DNA of 64,000 bases. Source: Massilia phosphatilytica. GTDB taxonomy: Bacteria; Pseudomonadota; Gammaproteobacteria; Burkholderiales; Burkholderiaceae_D. Positions 36,761 to 46,284 of the stretch are shown here, in pieces. The notes beneath the pieces were generated by a model. The model saw only the letters and a list, made by a program, of their open reading frames with translations. It was not told the DNA's origin and searched no databases. Every line of letters starts with the position of its first letter. The first letter of the stretch is position 1. A program made the position numbers and the translations under genes. The stretch is from assembly GCF_002968015.1 (NCBI RefSeq), contig NZ_PUIP01000006.1, positions 62,001 to 126,000 of the forward strand, in the 5' to 3' direction.

Positions 36761-38461
36761 TTATCGGCGCTCTTCCACCAGCGCGCGGGCGAGGATCGCG
36801 CCGCAGTCGACCCCGTCCGGCAGGCGGCCGAATGCACCGCCGACATCCACGGCGATGCGCGACGCCACGAAGGCGTCGGCCACGAATGCCGGCGCATGGC
36901 GCAGCAGCAGTCCGGCCTGCACGGCCACGACCAGGTGCTCGGCGAGGCGGCGCGCGCCGAATTCGTCGGCCGACAGCGTGCCCAGGCCGTCCAGCAGGCG
37001 CGCGCAAAATGCGTCGTAGTGGGCGTCACGGCCGGAGGCGAGCGCCAGTTCCGCCGCCACGGCAGCACGGACCTCCGGCCCCTTGGAAAAGGCGCGCAGC
37101 ACATCCAGGCACATCACGTTGCCGGAGCCTTCCCAGATCGAATTGACGGGGAATTCGCGGTACAGGCGCGCCAGCGGACCGTCCTCGACATAGCCGTTGC
37201 CGCCCATGACTTCCATCGCTTCCGCGCCGAACGCCGGGCCGCGCTTGCACAGCCAGTATTTGCCGGCCGGCGTCAGGACGCGCCCCAACAGTGTCTCGCG
37301 CGGGTCGACGGCGCCGTCCGGGCCCACGTCGAAACAGCGCGCGAGGCGCAGGGCGAACGCGGTCGCCGCTTCCGATTCCAGCGCCAGGTCGGCCAGCACA
37401 TTCTGCATCAGGGGCTGCTCGGCCAGCCGCCGGCCGAACGCGCTGCGCGCGCGTGCATGGTGCAGGGCGTGGCACAGCGCAGCACGCATGATGCCGGCCG
37501 AGCCCAGCACGCAATCGAGGCGCGTGTGACTGCCCATTTCGAGGATGGTCGGAATGCCCCGCCCTTCCTTGCCGATCAGCCAGCCGACGGCGTCGCAGAA
37601 CTCGACCTCCGACGAGGCGTTCGACTTGTTGCCCACCTTGTTCTTCAGGCGCTGCACGCGGATGGCGTTGCGCGTCCCGTCCGGCAGGTAGCGCGGCAGG
37701 AAGAAACATGACAGGCCGGGGCTGCCGCCCTCGTCCGTCTGCGCGAGCACGAGATGCGCGTCCGATTGCGGGACCGAGAAGAACCATTTGTGGCCGACGA
37801 GGCTCCACGCGTCGCGCCAGTCGGCGCCGAAGCGCGTCTCCGCCACCGCAGGGCTCATGCGCGTCGCCCGCGTCGTGTTGGCACGCACGTCGGTACCGCC
37901 CTGCTTTTCCGTCATGCCCATGCCGATCAGGGCACCCTGCTTCTGCTCGACCGGCAGCGAGCGCGGGTCATAGGTGCGCGAGAGAACCTTCGGCAGCCAG
38001 TGCGCCGCAATGCCCGGGTGCTGGCGCAGCGCCGGGACGGAGGCGTACGTCATCGTCACTGGACATTGCGACCCGTTCTCGACCTGGCCGAACAGCAAAT
38101 AGGCGGCCGCGCGCGCGACCTGGGCGCCGGGCCGCGGGGCTTCCCATGGCAGCGAATGGGCGCCGTTCTCGATCAGCAGACGCATCAGTTCGTGCCATGC
38201 GGGGTGGAATTCGACCTCGTCCACGCGGTGGCCGCCGCGGTCGAAGTTCACGAGGCGCGGCGGGAACTCGTTGGCCAGCCGGCCCAGGTCCAGCACGGCG
38301 GCGGTGCCCAACGCCTGCCCCAGCCGTTCGAGCTCGCCGCCCGCCCAGCCCGCGCCCTCACGCTCCAGGCCTTCGCGCAGCGCCGGGTCGCAGGCGAACA
38401 GGTTGACGTCACCGAACGGCGGCGCCTGGTTGAAAACCTCGTGGGTATCGAATCGGTTCAT
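36761..38461 (-). CDS. aidB: AidB-family acyl-CoA dehydrogenase
   Basis: A 566-residue flavoprotein of the AidB/isovaleryl-CoA-dehydrogenase-like group. The family-specific C-terminal motif [21 protein letters not shown] matches E. coli AidB. Other blocks are [20 protein letters not shown] and [19 protein letters not shown] from the FAD-binding middle domain, and [33 protein letters not shown] before ATG 38461 is a strong ribosome-binding site. E. coli AidB is induced in adaptation to alkylating agents and binds DNA; the role here is assumed similar but uncertain. It is transcribed alone, 97 bp from upp. Confidence 0.9.
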   Translation of the reverse strand: MNRFDTHEVFNQAPPFGDVNLFACDPALREGLEREGAGWAGGELERLGQALGTAAVLDLGRLANEFPPRLVNFDRGGHRVDEVEFHPAWHELMRLLIENGAHSLPWEAPRPGAQVARAAAYLLFGQVENGSQCPVTMTYASVPALRQHPGIAAHWLPKVLSRTYDPRSLPVEQKQGALIGMGMTEKQGGTDVRANTTRATRMSPAVAETRFGADWRDAWSLVGHKWFFSVPQSDAHLVLAQTDEGGSPGLSCFFLPRYLPDGTRNAIRVQRLKNKVGNKSNASSEVEFCDAVGWLIGKEGRGIPTILEMGSHTRLDCVLGSAGIMRAALCHALHHARARSAFGRRLAEQPLMQNVLADLALESEAATAFALRLARCFDVGPDGAVDPRETLLGRVLTPAGKYWLCKRGPAFGAEAMEVMGGNGYVEDGPLARLYREFPVNSIWEGSGNVMCLDVLRAFSKGPEVRAAVAAELALASGRDAHYDAFCARLLDGLGTLSADEFGARRLAEHLVVAVQAGLLLRHAPAFVADAFVASRIAVDVGGAFGRLPDGVDCGAILARALVEERR

Positions 38462-38822
38462 GACGTCCTCCTCCGGATCGGCTGCGCTGTCACTACGCTG
38501 TTGCAGCTAAGTGTTGCGACTGAGCATCATATTATTGGCGTGAAAGTTTCTACTTTGCACTACATCGGCGACAATAACCCTTTCAAGCCAATGCACCAGC
38601 TTATCGGTTAGGCAACAAGGCTAGCGTAAAGCCATGTGCCGGGCAAGCGCGACCCAAGCCGATTCGTGAACTGCGGCGTATCAAGCAGAGACAGAAAGTG
38701 GCGGGGCATTGTGCTTTTTAGTGCCCCTTGGAATCTTTCGGTGATACATTGCTTGTTGTTTTGGTACACTCCAGCATGACCCAGGCAGTTCCTGCCAAGA
38801 TTTGAAAGCAGATATTTCGACA
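38462..38822. other. 361-bp intergenic region upstream of the c-di-GMP operon
   Basis: It separates divergent aidB (minus) from the GGDEF/EAL gene (plus). It contains the aidB ribosome-binding site near 38465 and a hairpin-forming GGGGCA (38703-38708) / TGCCCC (38722-38727). No clear sigma70 promoter or gene was recognised; short frames crossing it lack ribosome-binding sites. The TACACT at about 38765 could be a weak -10. Confidence 0.3.
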
Positions 38823-40556
38823 ATGCGCGCCAGTTCACCCGCAGTACCGAACGATCCGCGCCATGCAGCCCCGGCGGCGAGCCCGGACGGCTACATGGAA
38901 GCGGTGGGCGACGTCGCGTTCCGCCTCGACCCTTCGGGCCTGATCCGCCATGCAAGCCAGCGCGCCCAGCGCGCGTTCGGCACCCAGGTGCCGGCCGGCA
39001 CCGTATTGACGACGCTCGCCGTCGACGTCGACCAGGCCGCCCTGCGTAATGCCCTCGTCGATGCCGGCACGGCGAGCGAGCCCGTAGTCGTCGAGGTCCG
39101 GCTGCGCTGCGCCGGCAAGGAAATCTGGTTCGAACTGCGCATCGCCGTGCTTCCAGGCGGCCATGAATTGCTGGCCGTCGGCCGCGACATGTCGGCCCAG
39201 CGCGCCACCGAACAACGCCTGCGCCACATGGCCACGCACGACGCGCTGACGGAACTCCCGAACCGCCTGCTGCTGTCCGACCGGATCCGCATGGTGATCG
39301 CCAACGCGCGCCGCTCGGGCCAGGGCTTCTGCGTCGCCACCATCGGCCTGGACGGCTTCAAGAAAGTCAACGATGGCCTCGGCCACCCGGTCGGCGACGC
39401 CGTGCTGCGCCAGGCCTCGAGCCGCCTGCGCAAGACGCTGCGCGACAGCGACACGCTGGCCCGCGTCGGCGGCGACGAGTTCGTCGCCGTCCTGCCGGGC
39501 ACGTTTACGCCGGACCAGATCAAGCTCGTGAGCGGCCGCCTGCTGGCCGCGCTGCAATCGCCGTTCGAGGTCGACGGGCATACCGTGTACCTGGGCGCGT
39601 CCGTCGGCGTGTCGATCTACCCGGACCACGCCGAGGACGAGATCCGCCTGATCGCCCTCGCCGACGCCGCGATGGGCCGCGCCAAGGAAACGGGCAAGGG
39701 TCGCGCCGTCGTCTACAGCGTGCGCGAGAACGGCCTGCCGCAGCACGACATCTCGCTCGAAGCCGCGATGTTCCAGGCCGTGCGCGAAGGCGAATTCCTG
39801 CTGTACTACCAGCCGATCGTGTCCAGCCGCACGCGCCAGATCGAAGGCTTCGAGACGCTGATGCGCTGGAAGCATCCGACCCTCGGCATGGTGCCGCCGG
39901 TGCGCTTCATCCCCATCGCCGAGACCAATGGCCTCATCAACCTGCTCGGCGCCTGGGCGCTGAAGGCGGCGCTCGTGCAGCTGCGCCAGTTCGAGGAAGT
40001 GGCCAAGCGCGACCTGTACATTTCCGTCAACATCAGCCCGCGCCAGTTCCGCAACGACCGCTTCCTGAACGTGCTGGATGACGCCCTCGCCTTTTCCGGC
40101 GCGCCCGGCGACAAGCTCGTGCTCGAGATCACGGAAGGCACGCTGATGGTCGACCCGGCGCACGCCGAGGCCATCCTCGGCAAGATGGCCGAACGTCACG
40201 CACGCATCGCGATCGACGACTTCGGGACCGGCTATTCCAGCCTCGCCTACCTGAAACGGTTCCCGATCTCGGTGCTGAAGATCGACCGCGCCTTCATTAA
40301 GGACTTACCCGCCTCGACCAAGGACGCGGCAATCTGCAACGCTGTGCTCGACCTGGCCAAGCACCTCGACCTGTCCGTCGTGGCCGAGGGTGTCGAGACA
40401 GAAGAACAACTGACCTACGTCGAGTCGCGCGGATGCGACTACGTACAAGGCTACCTGACCGGGAAGCCGATGCCGGCCCACGTGGCCATGGCCGCGCTCA
40501 AGGAAAACCTGTACACGGAACTGCTGCCGGACGAACTACGGGCGGGCCTCACATGA
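38823..40556 (+). CDS. PAS-like/GGDEF/EAL cyclic-di-GMP turnover protein
   Basis: A 577-residue protein with an N-terminal PAS-like sensor (about 25-125), GGDEF (130-295) and EAL (310-565) domains. GGDEF is intact at residues 216-220 and preceded at the right spacing by an RxxD inhibitory site (RDSD). The EAL signature is ETL (344-346), but the metal and catalytic residues elsewhere remain: VNISPRQF, LEITEG, DDFGTGYSSL, the Lys in VLKIDRAF, AEGVET and YVQGYL. Both cyclase and phosphodiesterase activities are therefore possible. ATG 38823 was taken as start; a TTG seven codons upstream is possible and neither has a strong ribosome-binding site. It overlaps the HDOD gene by 4 bp. Confidence 0.9.
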   Translation: MRASSPAVPNDPRHAAPAASPDGYMEAVGDVAFRLDPSGLIRHASQRAQRAFGTQVPAGTVLTTLAVDVDQAALRNALVDAGTASEPVVVEVRLRCAGKEIWFELRIAVLPGGHELLAVGRDMSAQRATEQRLRHMATHDALTELPNRLLLSDRIRMVIANARRSGQGFCVATIGLDGFKKVNDGLGHPVGDAVLRQASSRLRKTLRDSDTLARVGGDEFVAVLPGTFTPDQIKLVSGRLLAALQSPFEVDGHTVYLGASVGVSIYPDHAEDEIRLIALADAAMGRAKETGKGRAVVYSVRENGLPQHDISLEAAMFQAVREGEFLLYYQPIVSSRTRQIEGFETLMRWKHPTLGMVPPVRFIPIAETNGLINLLGAWALKAALVQLRQFEEVAKRDLYISVNISPRQFRNDRFLNVLDDALAFSGAPGDKLVLEITEGTLMVDPAHAEAILGKMAERHARIAIDDFGTGYSSLAYLKRFPISVLKIDRAFIKDLPASTKDAAICNAVLDLAKHLDLSVVAEGVETEEQLTYVESRGCDYVQGYLTGKPMPAHVAMAALKENLYTELLPDELRAGLT

Positions 40557-42046
40557 ACCAGACTGCTACCATCGAACGATCGCCGAAAGCCGACGCCACG
40601 CTCGCCCTGCTGTGGGAGCGTATCCGCCGGCGCGGCGACATGCCCGGCTTCACGAAGGCCATCAACGCCATCCTCGCCTCCATGCGCGGCGAGGACGAGC
40701 GCGACTTTTCCATGACCCAGACCGTGCTGTCCGACCCCGTGCTCACCCAGAAGGTGCTGCGCCTGGCGAACAGCGGCATGTACTCGGCCTTCGGCCAGCG
40801 CATCAACACCGTCTCCAAGGCCATCCTCGTGCTGGGCACGGAAGCGATCGGCCACCTGGCGCTGGGCCTGAAACTGATCGAGGAGCTGTCCAAGTCGACG
40901 CCGGATTCGCTGCAGGCCCACATCGAGATGGAAAAGGCCGTGCTGGCCGGGATGGTGGCGCACCAGGTCGCGGCCGAAGCGGCCACGCGCGACCCGGAGG
41001 AAGCCGTCGTGTGCTCGATCCTCCATTCGCTGGGCCGGATGATGGTCACGTTCTACCTGCCCGAACACTGGACCCTGATGCAGCAGGCCGCAGGCGCCGC
41101 CGAGATCGACCCGATCGCCATCGCGCAGCTCGGCCTGTCGCTCGAACAGATCGGCCGCGCCACGGCCGAGCACTGGGGCCTGCCGCGCAACCTGATCGCC
41201 GGCATGCGCCGCGTGGAACCGGGCGAACGCGGCGCCGACTTCGGCCACGACGACTGGCTCGCCGCCCTCGGCACCATGTCGTCCCAGTGCGCCAACAGCC
41301 TGTGGCATGGCGACGAAGCGGGCGCCGAACAAGTGAAACTGCTGGCGGCCGGCTTCGCGCCGCTGCTCGGCATCGAGGCGGACAACATCGTCGGCGCCAT
41401 CGAAAAGGCAAAGGTCGAAGCGGCCGCCGACCTGTCGATCGCGCCGCTCGCGAACCCGCCCGAGAAGCGCGCCCGCGCGGCCGCCGTCACGCGCATGCGC
41501 GAGGCCGGTAACAAGATCCTGCTGAACGGCGTGGCTGACATGCGCGATGCCGCGGCCAGCGCCACGCCGGGCCAGATGGTGTCGATGGCGATCGAGACGG
41601 CCTACCACGGCCTGTCGTTCACGCGTGCATTCGGCTTCTTGCGCAACCGCCGCGACGGCCGCTACACGGCCAAGATCGGCCTGGGCGACAGCGCCAAGAC
41701 GCTCGTGCCCAAGCTCGCCTTCGACGATACGTACGAGCCGAACGTGTTCTTCGCCTCGCTCGGCAGCGACCGCGTGATCTTCATCGAGAACGCGCGCGAC
41801 CCGAAATTCTCGAGCAAGCTGCCGGGCTGGTGGAAAGGCTCGCTGTCGGAAGCGCGCTGCTTCGTGATCATCCCGTTGTGCACGCGCGGCGAGCCGGTCG
41901 GCTTCATCTACGGCGACTGGGACGACCGCTTCCCGTCGGTCTACCTGAGCCAGACGGAATTCTCGCTGCTGAACGAATTGCGCACGCTTGTCGTGCAGAG
42001 CGTCGAGCGGCGGCAACCAGTGGAGGCGCTGGCGAGCCGGGCCTGA
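40553..42046 (+). CDS. HDOD-domain signalling protein with GAF-like C-terminus
   Basis: A 497-residue protein. The HDOD domain occupies about residues 15-215 (LLWERIRRRGDMPGFTKAINAI, DPVLTQKVLRLANSG, INTVSKAILVLG, HSLGRMMV), a degenerate HD-fold lacking the full metal-binding HD pair. Residues 340-485 resemble a GAF sensor (FTRAFGFLRN, CFVIIPLCTRGEPVGFIYGDW). It is translationally coupled by ATGA overlap to the preceding GGDEF/EAL gene, suggesting a joint signalling output. HDOD proteins often act in regulatory complexes without catalysis. The partner in this pair is inferred from coupling only. A strong terminator follows. Confidence 0.9.
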   Translation: MNQTATIERSPKADATLALLWERIRRRGDMPGFTKAINAILASMRGEDERDFSMTQTVLSDPVLTQKVLRLANSGMYSAFGQRINTVSKAILVLGTEAIGHLALGLKLIEELSKSTPDSLQAHIEMEKAVLAGMVAHQVAAEAATRDPEEAVVCSILHSLGRMMVTFYLPEHWTLMQQAAGAAEIDPIAIAQLGLSLEQIGRATAEHWGLPRNLIAGMRRVEPGERGADFGHDDWLAALGTMSSQCANSLWHGDEAGAEQVKLLAAGFAPLLGIEADNIVGAIEKAKVEAAADLSIAPLANPPEKRARAAAVTRMREAGNKILLNGVADMRDAAASATPGQMVSMAIETAYHGLSFTRAFGFLRNRRDGRYTAKIGLGDSAKTLVPKLAFDDTYEPNVFFASLGSDRVIFIENARDPKFSSKLPGWWKGSLSEARCFVIIPLCTRGEPVGFIYGDWDDRFPSVYLSQTEFSLLNELRTLVVQSVERRQPVEALASRA

Positions 42047-42064
42047 TCCTGGCCAACCAAAGAA

Positions 42065-42096
42065 AAAGGCGCCGCATGCACGGCGCCTTTGTTTTT
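42065..42096. terminator. Rho-independent terminator between HDOD gene and aroC
   Basis: AAAGGCGCCG (42065-42074) and CGGCGCCTTT (42081-42090) form a perfect 10-bp stem with a 6-nt loop. GTTTTT follows on the plus strand, and an A-run on the other side supplies a U-tail to the converging aroC transcript, so it is bidirectional. Confidence 0.85.
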
Positions 42097-42109
42097 ACGG
42101 CGTCACGGT

Positions 42110-43204
42110 TCAGCGCAGGCGTGGCGTATCCACGTGCACGTCGCCGCACTGCGCGCGGTGCATCAGCGCGTGGTCGATCAGGACCAGCGCCAGCATCGCT
42201 TCCGCGATCGGCGTCGCGCGGATACCCACGCACGGGTCGTGGCGGCCGAACGTCTCGACGGTCACCGGATTGCCCTGCTTGTCGATCGAGCGGCGCGGCG
42301 TGCGGATCGAGGACGTCGGCTTGATGGCGATGGACACCGTGATGTCCTGGCCCGTCGAAATCCCGCCCAGCACACCGCCGGCATTGTTGCCGACGAAGCC
42401 TTCCGGCGTCAGTTCGTCACCGTGCTCCGAACCCTTTTGCGCCACCGAGTGGAAACCGGCGCCGATCTCCACGCCTTTCACCGCATTGATGCCCATCATG
42501 GCGTAGGCGATGTCGGCGTCGAGCTTGTCGTAGATCGGCTGGCCGAGGCCCACCGGGACGTTCCGCGCCACCACGTCGATGCGGGCGCCGATCGAGTCGC
42601 CGGCGCGGCGCAGGTCGTCCATCGCCGTTTCCATGCGCGCGATCAGGTCGGCGTCGGACGTCGCGGCGAAGAACGGATTGTCGTGCACGTGCTTGAAATC
42701 CTGGAACGGGACGTCGATATCGCCCAGCTGGCTCATGCAACCCAGGAACTCGGTACCGAATTTCTCGCGCATCCATTTCTTGGCGATGGCGCCGGCGCCC
42801 ACAATGGGTGCCGTCAGGCGCGCCGACGAGCGGCCGCCGCCGCGCGGGTCGCGCACGCCGTACTTGTGCCAATACGTGTAGTCGGCGTGGCCCGGGCGGA
42901 AGGTGTCGGCGATGTTGCCGTAGTCCTTGCTGCGCTGGTCCGTGTTCTCGATCAGCAGCGCGATCGGCGTGCCCGTCGTCACGCCTTCGTACACGCCGGA
43001 CAGGATCCTGACCTGGTCGGCTTCCTGCCGCTGCGTCACGTGGCGCGACGTACCCGGCTTGCGGCGGTCCAGCTCCGGCTGGATGTCCGCTTCGGACAAC
43101 GTCAGTCCCGGCGGACAGCCATCGATCACGCAGCCGATTGCGGGACCGTGCGATTCGCCGAAAGTGGTTACGGAAAACAGCTTGCCAAAAGTGTTGCCGG
43201 ACAT
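42110..43204 (-). CDS. aroC: Chorismate synthase
   Basis: A 364-residue FMN-dependent enzyme making chorismate from EPSP, the last common step of aromatic biosynthesis. Signatures are [18 protein letters not shown] at the N-terminus, [26 protein letters not shown], and [17 protein letters not shown]. It starts at ATG 43204 with the family's usual [10 protein letters not shown]. It is monocistronic between two signalling modules. Confidence 0.98.
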   Translation of the reverse strand: MSGNTFGKLFSVTTFGESHGPAIGCVIDGCPPGLTLSEADIQPELDRRKPGTSRHVTQRQEADQVRILSGVYEGVTTGTPIALLIENTDQRSKDYGNIADTFRPGHADYTYWHKYGVRDPRGGGRSSARLTAPIVGAGAIAKKWMREKFGTEFLGCMSQLGDIDVPFQDFKHVHDNPFFAATSDADLIARMETAMDDLRRAGDSIGARIDVVARNVPVGLGQPIYDKLDADIAYAMMGINAVKGVEIGAGFHSVAQKGSEHGDELTPEGFVGNNAGGVLGGISTGQDITVSIAIKPTSSIRTPRRSIDKQGNPVTVETFGRHDPCVGIRATPIAEAMLALVLIDHALMHRAQCGDVHVDTPRLR

Positions 43205-43380
43205 GGAATCTCGTTGGGTTGTGCGAATGGAATGGAAGATTTTACCAGCATGGACAAAGGACCGGTGAATTGACTAATTGCATCAATAAAAATGTTTCCG
43301 TATGGAATTTTCTTGCCTGACTTGATACCATTCCAGATATACTGGTACGCAACCACCGAGCTTAACCTGGAGACGCAGCA

Positions 43381-45624
43381 ATGCCCGCATCGAACACGCC
43401 CCCGGGCGCCGCACAGGACGATGACCTGGTGTTCGCAGACGAAACGCCGGCAGACGCACCTGTGAAGGACGGCGGCGCGTGGCGCGTGCTTATCGTCGAC
43501 GACGATGCCGACGTCCATTCGACGACGACGTTCGCGCTCGGTACGCTCGAGATGCACGGCCGGCCGCTGGCATTCCTGCATGCGTATTCCGCCGCCGAGG
43601 CCATGGACGTGCTGGCGCGCGAGCGCGACATCGCCGTGATCCTGCTCGACGTGGTGATGGAACAGGCCGATGCCGGCCTGCACCTCGTGCGCCACGTGCG
43701 CGACACGCTCGGCCGCCACGACGTGCGCATCATCCTGCGCACGGGCCAGCCCGGCTATGCGCCCGAGATGGACGCGATCCGCGGCTATGACATCAACGAT
43801 TACCGCGCCAAGTCCGAACTCACGCGCACGAAACTCTACACGAGCGTGGCGGCGGCGATCCGCGCCTATGAGCAGATCCACGCACTCGAGGACAGCCGCA
43901 CGGGCCTGGCCGAAGTCGTGCGCTCGAACACGGAATTGATGGCCCTGCACTCCGTCGGCGAAATGACCCTCGGCATCCTGCGCGAAGTGGCCGCCCTCGC
44001 CGGACAGCCGGCGGACGGCGTGCTGTGCGCGTGCCAGCCAGGAGCTGGCGCTGCCGGCTGGCAGGTACTGGCCAGTTGCGGGCCCGGCGCGGACCTCGCG
44101 CACAACGGCATGCTCGCGACGAACGGCCCCGGCCCCGCTGCCGCCATCGCCCGCGCACTGGCCGAGCGCCGCAACCTGTACGAAGACGACCAGCTCGCCC
44201 TCTATTTTTCCGGCAAGGCGAATCGGCATTTCGCCGCCTGGCTGCGGCTCGCGCGTCCGCTGGACGCCTTGCGCCGCGGCCTCATCGACGTCTTCACGAG
44301 CAGCATCGCCGTCGGCCTGGACAACGTGGCGCTGATGACCGCCCTGCACCGCGCCGCTTTCTACGACGGGCTCACGAGCCTGCCGAACCGGACGCGCCTC
44401 GTCGAACTCGTCGACGAGAGCCTGCAGTCGCGCGCCGACGCGACCTTGTGCCTCGTCGACATCGACCAGTTCGCCGAAACCAACGACGCCCTCGGCCACC
44501 AGTTCGGCGACGCGCTGCTCGTCGCGGTGGCGGAGCGCCTGCGCACGCGCCTGGATGCCCGGGTGGCGCTCGCACGCATCGGCGGCGACATCTTCTGCCT
44601 GCTGGGCGAGGCCGGCCTGATCGATCCGGCCGCCGTGCAAGACCTGTTCGCAGACCCGTTCTCGATCGAAGGCCAGGACGTGCAGGTGTCCGCCACGCTG
44701 GGCCTCGTACGCCTGCTGGAACACGACGGCACCGCGGCCGACGCGCTGAAGGATGCCGATATCGCCCTGAAGCGCGCCAAGAGCCAGCGGCGCGGCGGCC
44801 ACTTCTATTTCTCGCGCGGCATGGGCGTGGAGATCCGCGAACGCGTGCGCCTGATGCACGCGCTGCGCAGCGGCTTCGCGCGCGGCGAACTGTTTCTCGC
44901 CTACCAGCCCCAGGTCGAACTGGCCGCGCGCCGCCCGTTCGGCGCCGAAGCGCTGCTGCGCTGGCGCACGGAAGACGGGCGCTTCGTCCCGCCCGACCGT
45001 TTCATTCCGATCGCGGAATACTCGGGCCTGATCATCGACATCGGTGCGTGGGTGCTGCGCGAAGCGTGCGCGGAACTCGTGCGCCTGCGCGCGGCCGGGC
45101 ACCTCGACTTCACGATGTCGGTCAACGTGTCGCAAGTCCAGTTCCGCCACCCGCATTTCATCGACATGCTGCGCCAGGCGCTGGCGGACACCGGCGCGCC
45201 GCCGGAGCGCGTCGAACTGGAGATCACGGAATCGATGGCGATGGAAGAACCGGACCTGCTGATCGAACGCCTCGCCGAGATCAAGCGCACGGGCGTGTCG
45301 ATTGCCATCGACGATTTCGGCACCGGCTTCTCGTCGCTCTCTTACCTCCAGCGGCTGTGCGTGGACCGGCTCAAGATCGACCGCGCGTTCGTCACCGAAA
45401 TCACGGGCGCGGCACGGGGCAGCAGCATCGCGGAGATGGTCATCGAGCTTGGGCGCAACCTGGGCCTGTCGATCATCGCCGAGGGTGTGGAAGACGAGGT
45501 CCAGGCCCAGATCCTGCAGGCGCTGGGCTGTCCACTCGCGCAGGGCTACCTGTTCGCGCGGCCGCTTACGCCCCAGGCACTCATCGAGTGGCTGGGCAGC
45601 GACGCGCTGACGCGCGCCGCCTGA
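43381..45624 (+). CDS. Response regulator with DUF3369, degenerate GGDEF and intact EAL domain
   Basis: A 747-residue c-di-GMP phosphodiesterase candidate. The receiver domain (about 33-155) has the acidic pocket D40-D42, phosphoacceptor D90 (VILLDVVM), T121 and K144. A DUF3369-like linker domain covers about 160-320. The GGDEF domain reads GGDIF at 401-405 and has no RxxD inhibitory site, so it should be catalytically dead, possibly a GTP sensor. The EAL motif is intact at 523-525 with VNVSQVQF, LEITES, DDFGTGFSSL, LKIDRAF and AEGVEDE. Phosphorylation probably gates c-di-GMP hydrolysis. No cognate histidine kinase is adjacent; the orphan Hpt at 35642 is a speculative donor. Confidence 0.92.
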   Translation: MPASNTPPGAAQDDDLVFADETPADAPVKDGGAWRVLIVDDDADVHSTTTFALGTLEMHGRPLAFLHAYSAAEAMDVLARERDIAVILLDVVMEQADAGLHLVRHVRDTLGRHDVRIILRTGQPGYAPEMDAIRGYDINDYRAKSELTRTKLYTSVAAAIRAYEQIHALEDSRTGLAEVVRSNTELMALHSVGEMTLGILREVAALAGQPADGVLCACQPGAGAAGWQVLASCGPGADLAHNGMLATNGPGPAAAIARALAERRNLYEDDQLALYFSGKANRHFAAWLRLARPLDALRRGLIDVFTSSIAVGLDNVALMTALHRAAFYDGLTSLPNRTRLVELVDESLQSRADATLCLVDIDQFAETNDALGHQFGDALLVAVAERLRTRLDARVALARIGGDIFCLLGEAGLIDPAAVQDLFADPFSIEGQDVQVSATLGLVRLLEHDGTAADALKDADIALKRAKSQRRGGHFYFSRGMGVEIRERVRLMHALRSGFARGELFLAYQPQVELAARRPFGAEALLRWRTEDGRFVPPDRFIPIAEYSGLIIDIGAWVLREACAELVRLRAAGHLDFTMSVNVSQVQFRHPHFIDMLRQALADTGAPPERVELEITESMAMEEPDLLIERLAEIKRTGVSIAIDDFGTGFSSLSYLQRLCVDRLKIDRAFVTEITGAARGSSIAEMVIELGRNLGLSIIAEGVEDEVQAQILQALGCPLAQGYLFARPLTPQALIEWLGSDALTRAA

Positions 45625-45638
45625 TTACAGCCGACCGA

Positions 45639-46094
45639 TCAGTCTTCGGCCATCTGCTCCGCGGGCCAATCGCGGATATAGGCCTTGAGCATGCGGTTCT
45701 CGAAACTCTGCGCCTCGAGCACGGCCTTCGCGACGTCGTAGAACGAGATCACGCCCAGCAAGGTGCGCGCGTTCATGACGGGCAGGTAGCGCGCGTGCTT
45801 TTCCAGCATGATGCGGCGCACTTCGTTGACTTCCGTGTCCGGCGTGACGGTGATCGGACTGTCGTCCATGTGCTTGCGCACGGTGCCCGCCGGCTCGAGC
45901 GAACCACCATGCGCGTGCAGGGCTTTGATGACCTCGCGGAAGGTCAACATGCCGACCAGGTCGCCGTATTCCATCACGACGAGCGAGCCGATGTCGCGCT
46001 CGGCCATCGTGGCGGCGGCGTTGGCCAGGTCGGTGTCCGGCGACACGGTGTACAGAATGTCGCCCTTGACCTGCAGGATTTCCGATACCTTCAT
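45639..46094 (-). CDS. CBS-domain pair protein
   Basis: A 151-residue protein of two tandem CBS domains: TVSPDTDLANAAATMAERDIG with SLVVME, and ITVTPDTEVNEVRRIMLEKHA with YLPVMN. CBS pairs usually bind adenine nucleotides and act as energy sensors. GGGGG precedes ATG 46094 by 5 nt; a start 35 codons upstream is not supported. It converges on the response-regulator gene with a 14-bp gap. The partner and ligand are unknown. Confidence 0.93.
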   Translation of the reverse strand: MKVSEILQVKGDILYTVSPDTDLANAAATMAERDIGSLVVMEYGDLVGMLTFREVIKALHAHGGSLEPAGTVRKHMDDSPITVTPDTEVNEVRRIMLEKHARYLPVMNARTLLGVISFYDVAKAVLEAQSFENRMLKAYIRDWPAEQMAED

Positions 46095-46284
46095 TTGGAC
46101 CCCCTTGATTGGAGATGCGTGCTGCGTTGTGTATTTCATAAATTTGACTCTAGCCCAAGCGCCCCAAAAAATCCACCTTTTTGCCTTGCAACCGTGCACT
46201 CTGCACCATCTTGATGATTAAATGTAACGGTTAGCGCTATCGAATGCTAGCATGCGCCGTCTTTGTTTTCAGGAATAGCACGCC

